NCBI GenBank assembly: GCA_002701385.1
Contig: NZVD01000030.1
Coordinates: 1-39,036 of the forward strand
Direction of reading: 5' to 3'
DNA length: 39,036 nucleotides
Source: Rhodopirellula sp.
GTDB lineage: Bacteria; Planctomycetota; Planctomycetia; Pirellulales; Pirellulaceae
Shown: positions 34,401-39,036 of the stretch, one piece after another
Layout: every line of letters starts with the position of its first letter
Numbering within the stretch: the first letter of the stretch is position 1
The notes under the pieces: generated by a model
Database searches by the model: none
What the model was told of the DNA's origin: nothing
The model's input: only the letters and a program-made list of their open reading frames with translations
Translations under genes and position numbers: made by a program

Positions 34401-37400
34401 AGACCGGTTGGTCGCAATCCCCCGACATCACTGATACGGAATCGAGCGTACGTCTGGCCAGGTACGGAATCTGGTTCCAGTGGTGCTTTAATGCTCAATT
34501 CATTCGCTCCAGCCGTCAATTGCATACTCGCAGCAATTTGCTCATTAGCATCATCCCAGTCGCCATCTCGGTTGTAGTCAATCCATGCATCGAGCAGAGC
34601 ATCTTCTGAAGCAGTAACAACTAATTCTGTGAAGACATAAGGATTGAAGAATCCAATCGCCGCTCCATTTGGCCCCGTAACACCATCGGCATCGTCACCT
34701 GTAATTTCCACTCGACCGTTAGCTCGAGCGATCGGGTTTAGATTCAGGCGAATATTGGCATCAATGAGTGCCTGTGTAATATTTGCGGCGACGGTATCAG
34801 CACCATCAGTCGCTGTGAAGCTAACTTGAATATTGCCATTGACGAATGAATCGTCACTATCCAGTTCAACAGTGTAGGTATCACCATCACCTGTGATTGT
34901 GAACGTTTCACCATCGGCAACGTGGGCTCGTTGATCCGCAGCATCAACGCCGACCGCATTATCAGCGTTAACGGTTGTGCCTTCCGTGGAAGTAATTAGC
35001 ACATCCGATCCATTGGCAATTGCTGTGACACCCAAGATACCCTGGCCTGTAATAGCAGTGGCAGTCTTGGCGGCAATATCAGCGGTCGTATCGCTACCTA
35101 GCACGTCAATGACAACGTTGCCGTTGGTTGGTGGAATACCCGATGTATCGTATTCAAATGTAATACCACCAACTTCAACCAGATCAGCATCCGTAAATCC
35201 AGCTCCGTCAATGGTGACTGATAGGATGTCGATGTTAGACACAACTAAATTGGTTGAAGTCTGGAGATCATCGGAGGTGATTCCTGCAGCGGCGGCCGTA
35301 TCGATTTGATAGCCTTCACCGTCCAGATCATCACTTACGATCGGTTGGCCGTCATTATCACGGTCAACACGTTCCCCTAGAGAAATAGTGGAACCGGACA
35401 TGTGAATCGCTGGGTTGTGCCCACTGATAGTTGGATAAGCATTCTGTGGTGCTATTCCATTGCCATCCGGTGCGTCTCCCATATCGTAGTCAACTAATCC
35501 CAACTGGATGGTGTACATCGTCTCGCCGGACAGTTGATTTGCCTTGAGTGGATTCGTTGCCAGGTCCTCGATTTCTTCAATTTTCCGAGGAGTCTGGACG
35601 TCCCAGTCATCGACGAGGAAAGCGTTGCTGAAGGTCGAAACGTTCAGTGCTCCGGTAACCCTTAATTCATCAGCACCTTGCGGTTGGGCAATCACGCCAT
35701 CAAGCTGATCCTGACTATTGATCGCCTTGATAATCTGTACCGCCGTTTGCGTTCCATCAAAGTTATCAAGTGGCAAAATATTCACTGGAATCGCAGCCGA
35801 CTTGGAGGGATCGCCTACTTTAATCAGGGCAGTATTCGATGTGTCAATTGTATGTTGCGGTCGAGCACCGAAGGAGATGATTGATGTGCCGGTGACGAGT
35901 TTCGGGTCTAAATTGAGTCCCGATCCCTTCAGGGCAACGATAATCTCCTGAGCCAATTGGTTCACAGTCGTTGAGTTATTAAAGTCAAGACGCGTGTTAC
36001 CCAGTGTAACGGATGGATCAACATCCAGATTATTTAACTCGAACGTAACAGGTGCTCCGGCACCATATTGAACGACGAATGTCTGACCGTCATCCAAACC
36101 AGCAATCTGTCCGGCGGCCGTTGGGATTCGCAAACCAAACTCTGGACGAACACCAGGAGATCCCTGTTGCAACAGATTGCTGTTAGCAGCGTTGAGCAGG
36201 TGATTCATCGTGCCACCGACATGGATAATACCACCGGAAAGCGTAGCCGTTTCCAAATCTAGATCTTCCGCGTTGATTGCATCCGAAATAATCTGTGCCA
36301 GCTCGATATGAGTCTTCGCCGTCGTAAAATTGATCACTACATCACCGACGAGTGGATCTGCGACCAACGGTCCATCTCCGACTTCGGTATTTTCAAATTC
36401 AAACGTAATCACTTTAGATCCATCATCGATCGTAAAGTAGTCGCCGTCGGCAATACCCCCGGCCAAGCCTGTTTGTGTGAGGCTGGTCAAACTAGTATCA
36501 AGGACATGGTTTACATTCGACCCAACATGAATGCGGCCTTCGCCCAGATTTACCGAGTTGGCTCCCAATCCAGCATTCGTAATAGCTGCGACAATCGCAT
36601 CAGCGATTTCATCCATCGTACTGTTGACGGTATACAGAATTGGTGTGCGGCCAACTGTCACATCGCCATCGCGATCAAATTCGAATACAACTGGAGCGTT
36701 TGTACCGACACGAAGTGAGAAGACTTCGCCATCGACGATTCCGCCTAATCCACCGGCTTCTTCAGGAATCTGTAATTCCAAAGTTTGTGGAACCGCTAAC
36801 GAATAACCTCTTTCGAATTCAAAATCAGCTTCATTCCCTTCGAGATCAAAAATCTTGAAGGTATCGCCATCATTGATATTACTCCCGGCTTCGGATACCA
36901 ATTTCCAATGATCCGTGTTGGCCAGTTCTATGGTGTAAATCCGGTCCGGTGTCCAAATCCCCGATAATGGTGTCAGACGGATCGTATCACTTGTTTCGTT
37001 GTAGCTAAACGAATAGTCAATACCGTCATAGAGGATTTCGCCGTTGCGTCGCAGGACAACAGTTTCTGTCGTCACTGTGTTATCTGCGACTCCAACCCCT
37101 TCATTAGGATCAGCTGGTTCTAGACCGTCATTCAAACGGATTTCAAAGCTGGAAACTACGGCATTGGAAGAAAGGTTTACGACGGTATGGCCTGAGTTTT
37201 CATCAACACCATCCGCATCATTGTCTTTAGGATTGATCAAGGCTGCCGTTGGACCTGAGAAATCTGCCCGGTCCAAGGCACCACGGTCGATGAAGACATT
37301 CGTACCAAGACCATTTGGAGGCTCGACTGAAGGATCATCGACACGCAACTGCCCTGTGACATCACGAATCGGAGCAATGATAGGTGAAGGAGCTATTCCA

Positions 37401-39036
37401 ATCGGCTCTTTCACTAAGTTAAATTCGAACCGTTCTCCAAGTGAACTGACCGAACTATCAATCGCCCGATTAGGATTTACCTGTGAACCTGGCTCCAGAT
37501 AGAAGTTATTAACTCCAAGACGAGGATCAACGAATAGTGGATCCGTATCGGCTAATGAGATAGCAAAATCTTCACCGCTATAGTTCGTATTGGACAGGTT
37601 GCCTTTATAAAGTGTTCCACCGATTACCGTTGTATTTGACGACGGGTCTACATTAATCCCTTGAGCCGTATTGGCAATGATATTATTCAACAAGGTTGGG
37701 CTGGCATTTTGGTCGACCTGAATCCCGACATCATTCCCACCAATGTCGGTCATAATCGTACCGCCGATACCCACGATCGTATTATTGATTATTCTCCCGA
37801 ACGGAACCGGTGCAGTCGGCAGTCCTGCTCCATTGTTATCGCCACTAAATCGGATCCCACCTAAACCACTATAAGTAATCAAGTTATTGGTAACGGTTAC
37901 ACCAGGTACTAACCCTTCATCATTTAGTTCATCTAGCTGACGTACTGAACCCTGATGTGGGGCGAAGCCATCAAGCGCGACTCGGTCTCCACCTTCGATA
38001 TGAATACCGTAGGTTTGGGAATTTGCTATTCGGTTTCCAAGCAACAGGATTTGACCTTGTTGACGGGGCAGGTTGGAGTCACCGCGTGTTGTACTCGCTG
38101 TATTGAGTGTTCCGTCAGCAAATTCCACAAACTGAAAGACTTCCGCTCCGGCATCTATGGATAATGCACCGGTGGAAATTTCAATACTGTAGAACCCGGT
38201 TTCAGCGGAGACAGCCGTATCGACACCATCATCTGTATCGATCAATGTCACAGCGGCTCCGAGTGGTTTTGATTCACTCTCTGGAAATCCAGATACACCG
38301 ATATAGAAAGTACCACCGGTTGGCGCGGTAAAGGTTGTAGTTTCGACACCTCCACCAGTTGTGATATCAACGCGAGCTCCGCCAATTTCATTGCCAGTTG
38401 CGTCATAGAAACTAACAACCGGATCAAGGAAGCTGCCTGTTGCTGCAGACACCTGGATGTCGATGGTATCACCGGTGTTGAGTTGCACTCGGAAAAGATC
38501 AGCATCTTTACCAGGAGTATCATTCAGATCCTGATTGTCTCCAATACTACCTGTAGCCTTGAAAGTATTAGACTGTGTGCCATTGATACCGGTTTCGACG
38601 GCCTGTACAAGTATATCGTTTGGTTCGGCGGCGGGTTGGAAGACCGGATTAAAGGTCCGCAGACTCACGTCACCGAGAATGTAAGCATCGCCGTGCAGGT
38701 CTACAATATTGGACGACAGAATTGTGTTGTTATCAAACGGGTCTGAATCGAAGCGAAGATCATCACGATCATCACCATCGCCGTCGTCCGGAAAGCGTGT
38801 CCCGTCCGTACCATCACTCAGGGCAGCCGTCACATCAAGTACGGCTCGTACTTCTGAGCGGTTAATCACATCTCGAATCGAGATGGCAACTTCCCAACTC
38901 AGCATTTCTGAATTGAAGGGTACTTCGAAGTTCCCTGGAGTTACTCCGTCACTGTTAATTTCATCATTGAATTCAAAGTTAATACTTTGCATTCCATCGG
39001 TCAGAGTGAAGATATCACCATCTGCGATATCCGCTC
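31499..39036 (-). CDS. giant secreted cadherin-like repeat protein with dockerin end (N-terminus outside window)
   Basis: At least 2,511 residues are visible and the frame is open to the right edge, so the true start lies beyond it. Numbering from Met at 38992, the order is an edge FEF-type repeat copy and a PPC-like domain (about 150-245; DADLFRVQLNTGDTIDIQVS). A right-handed beta-helix follows (about 305-455; LLLGNRIANSQTYGIHIEGG), then FEF-type repeats (about 710-1430) and a GEVED-like domain (about 1455-1545; DAWIDYNRDGDWDDANEQI). Seven cadherin/VCBS-type repeats come next (about 1550-2340), and two dockerin calcium loops (DVNNDGFISPLDAL, DVDADGYIAPSDAV) lie near 2350-2420. The end is acidic and helical. 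Such proteins are usually extracellular adhesins or surface scaffolds. Confidence 0.9.
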   Translation of the reverse strand, partial: ADIADGDIFTLTDGMQSINFEFNDEINSDGVTPGNFEVPFNSEMLSWEVAISIRDVINRSEVRAVLDVTAALSDGTDGTRFPDDGDGDDRDDLRFDSDPFDNNTILSSNIVDLHGDAYILGDVSLRTFNPVFQPAAEPNDILVQAVETGINGTQSNTFKATGSIGDNQDLNDTPGKDADLFRVQLNTGDTIDIQVSAATGSFLDPVVSFYDATGNEIGGARVDITTGGGVETTTFTAPTGGTFYIGVSGFPESESKPLGAAVTLIDTDDGVDTAVSAETGFYSIEISTGALSIDAGAEVFQFVEFADGTLNTASTTRGDSNLPRQQGQILLLGNRIANSQTYGIHIEGGDRVALDGFAPHQGSVRQLDELNDEGLVPGVTVTNNLITYSGLGGIRFSGDNNGAGLPTAPVPFGRIINNTIVGIGGTIMTDIGGNDVGIQVDQNASPTLLNNIIANTAQGINVDPSSNTTVIGGTLYKGNLSNTNYSGEDFAISLADTDPLFVDPRLGVNNFYLEPGSQVNPNRAIDSSVSSLGERFEFNLVKEPIGIAPSPIIAPIRDVTGQLRVDDPSVEPPNGLGTNVFIDRGALDRADFSGPTAALINPKDNDADGVDENSGHTVVNLSSNAVVSSFEIRLNDGLEPADPNEGVGVADNTVTTETVVLRRNGEILYDGIDYSFSYNETSDTIRLTPLSGIWTPDRIYTIELANTDHWKLVSEAGSNINDGDTFKIFDLEGNEADFEFERGYSLAVPQTLELQIPEEAGGLGGIVDGEVFSLRVGTNAPVVFEFDRDGDVTVGRTPILYTVNSTMDEIADAIVAAITNAGLGANSVNLGEGRIHVGSNVNHVLDTSLTSLTQTGLAGGIADGDYFTIDDGSKVITFEFENTEVGDGPLVADPLVGDVVINFTTAKTHIELAQIISDAINAEDLDLETATLSGGIIHVGGTMNHLLNAANSNLLQQGSPGVRPEFGLRIPTAAGQIAGLDDGQTFVVQYGAGAPVTFELNNLDVDPSVTLGNTRLDFNNSTTVNQLAQEIIVALKGSGLNLDPKLVTGTSIISFGARPQHTIDTSNTALIKVGDPSKSAAIPVNILPLDNFDGTQTAVQIIKAINSQDQLDGVIAQPQGADELRVTGALNVSTFSNAFLVDDWDVQTPRKIEEIEDLATNPLKANQLSGETMYTIQLGLVDYDMGDAPDGNGIAPQNAYPTISGHNPAIHMSGSTISLGERVDRDNDGQPIVSDDLDGEGYQIDTAAAAGITSDDLQTSTNLVVSNIDILSVTIDGAGFTDADLVEVGGITFEYDTSGIPPTNGNVVIDVLGSDTTADIAAKTATAITGQGILGVTAIANGSDVLITSTEGTTVNADNAVGVDAADQRAHVADGETFTITGDGDTYTVELDSDDSFVNGNIQVSFTATDGADTVAANITQALIDANIRLNLNPIARANGRVEITGDDADGVTGPNGAAIGFFNPYVFTELVVTASEDALLDAWIDYNRDGDWDDANEQIAASMQLTAGANELSIKAPLEPDSVPGQTYARFRISDVGGLRPTGLTTSGEIEDYQIEIVDGRPPEAIHDPSLPTAGYATTEDAALPVTAPGPSLLANDTDANNNDIRVDEFDVVSAMGAIVDVNQDWSNPVTPNTNSGVFTYDPTTAVDIQALHVGEVVTDTFTYTLIEDTTTPNSFGFKSQTAATVSITLTGVNDAPVSQDLPVAAVEDGTAVTASFIASDVDNDDDVDSLTYSIVQNLASGEGTVANNGDGTFTFVPGSDFQELAQDQTIDVTFTYKATDQHGEDSNVSTVTITVTGVNDDPTAVADALTVDQDVVTNQAAAGVLANDIELDTNDTKVVTKLNGTDLDGVTNSLTVNSARGAEFTLHADGSFTYDPTTSAELMALDPGDNADDQFTYTMSDPHGQTSQTTITFTVNGVNDVPTAADDEYATGQTQVLDVDPAGVLGNDSDADADDSITVTELNGSTTLTGSSSEGATVAIQADGSFSYDPTTSATLAALLRGDTLNDTFTYTVEDSHGAISTATVTVVVTGENKAPVAVDDDFLGINGVDEDSTLVDAAGVLANDTDADDPASALFVSGINGTGQLTGQSTSGASITMNADGSFFYDPRNADTLQALADGANATDTFTYTVSDGQGGTSQGTVTIEVTGVNDAPVANPDSALGPRNNPLVIDVIKASDDTDPGHDYDVDDAIVEVIITENPDVATGNASVNPLDNQVTFTPAVDYSGVTTFKYQLKDAFGAFSNEVTVTVEINDAPFAEDDSTDAYQDVFNTATVISVLDNDSDSDGTLDPATVTIQSGPSNGNATVAADGSIIYQPNIVPDVYLGPDSLTYTVADDDGAISNVATVSITVMLDPYPWHNRSNGMDVNNDGFISPLDALLIISELNESGSYLLPVTGATPPPFYDVDADGYIAPSDAVQVINHLNDNANGEGEGEFVPSSGMDIAAVAEQAIQALAGPVNNGFKLANQQTTGLSQVRSEVMEDLIADIVEEVSEELAEENSLDDFFGQF
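31970..34350 (-). repeat. seven cadherin/VCBS-type tandem repeats within the giant protein
   Basis: Each unit of about 90-115 residues opens NDAPVA-x-DD and holds VLANDTDAD, ADGSFTYDPTTSA, DTFTYTVSD-x-GG and ends VTGVNDAP. Copies 3, 4 and 5 are the most alike; copies 1, 2, 6 and 7 have drifted. This suggests recent duplications in the middle of the array. Confidence 0.85.
34700..36900 (-). repeat. FEF-type repeat array of about 110 residues per unit
   Basis: Units share ADGDYFTIDDG, then VITFEFEN, a variable stretch, a helix with IADAIVAAITNAGL and a beta end such as GRIHVGSNVNHVLDTS. Three or four good copies are seen between about 35760 and 36900, weaker copies at 34700-35250 and one at the right edge (about 38940-39036). 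I do not recognise a named family for this unit. Confidence 0.6.

Overview
The window reads as chromosomal DNA from a planctomycete (PVC group) of moderate GC content. Several family signatures typical of that phylum occur together. They are a PVC-type membrane-bound dehydrogenase with HEAT-like repeats and a C-terminal cytochrome c motif, a secreted sulfatase and a PhoD-like phosphatase beside it, two Ser/Thr protein kinases, an ECF sigma factor directly upstream of one kinase, and a giant cadherin-like protein ending in a dockerin-type calcium-binding module. I see no phage, transposon, CRISPR, rRNA or tRNA signal. The species cannot be fixed from the sequence.

Layout. (1) 1-4810, plus strand: the tail of a Trm112-like protein, a HIT protein, then two methyltransferases, a polyprenyl-phosphate-type family 2 glycosyltransferase and a multi-membrane-segment GT-C-like protein. 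The last four look like one lipid-linked sugar or cell-surface modification operon with overlapping genes. (2) 4824-5957, minus: a soluble Ser/Thr kinase with altered HRD and DFG motifs. (3) 14860 down to 6174, minus: a five-gene secreted or periplasmic catabolic operon (sulfatase, PhoD-like phosphatase with an N-terminal propeller-like part, PhyH-type dioxygenase, PVC dehydrogenase/cytochrome c, membrane-anchored SGNH hydrolase). (4) 14943-17122, plus: an EamA exporter and a D-threonine aldolase/D-serine dehydratase-like PLP enzyme. (5) 25476 down to 17130, minus: an OB-fold membrane protein (YqiJ-like), a flotillin (YqiK-like) and a 1766-residue DUF3686-type AAA ATPase. (6) 31320 down to 26030, minus: ECF sigma factor, kinase with a transmembrane segment and an extracytoplasmic TAXI-type solute-receptor domain, dicarboxylate/amino-acid symporter, and a single-HKD phospholipase D-like protein. 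(7) 31499 to the right edge, minus: a giant secreted repeat protein whose N-terminus lies outside the window.

Two blocks stand out as possible undescribed systems. The first is the sigma factor / kinase-TAXI receptor / symporter row. A TRAP-type substrate-binding domain appears to have been reused as the sensor of a transmembrane Ser/Thr kinase, beside a transporter of the kind of ligand TAXI proteins can bind. The second is the OB-fold / flotillin / giant ATPase operon, preceded by an unusually structured 553-bp gap and a single-HKD phospholipase D-like gene. This suggests a membrane-microdomain stress machine. Both functional readings are inferences from domains and neighbourhood.

Regulation. 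No convincing sigma-70 or sigma-54 promoter was found by eye. Several inverted repeats sit at informative places: upstream of the first kinase, before the dehydrogenase, between flotillin and ATPase, over the start of the TAXI-kinase, and after the giant gene.
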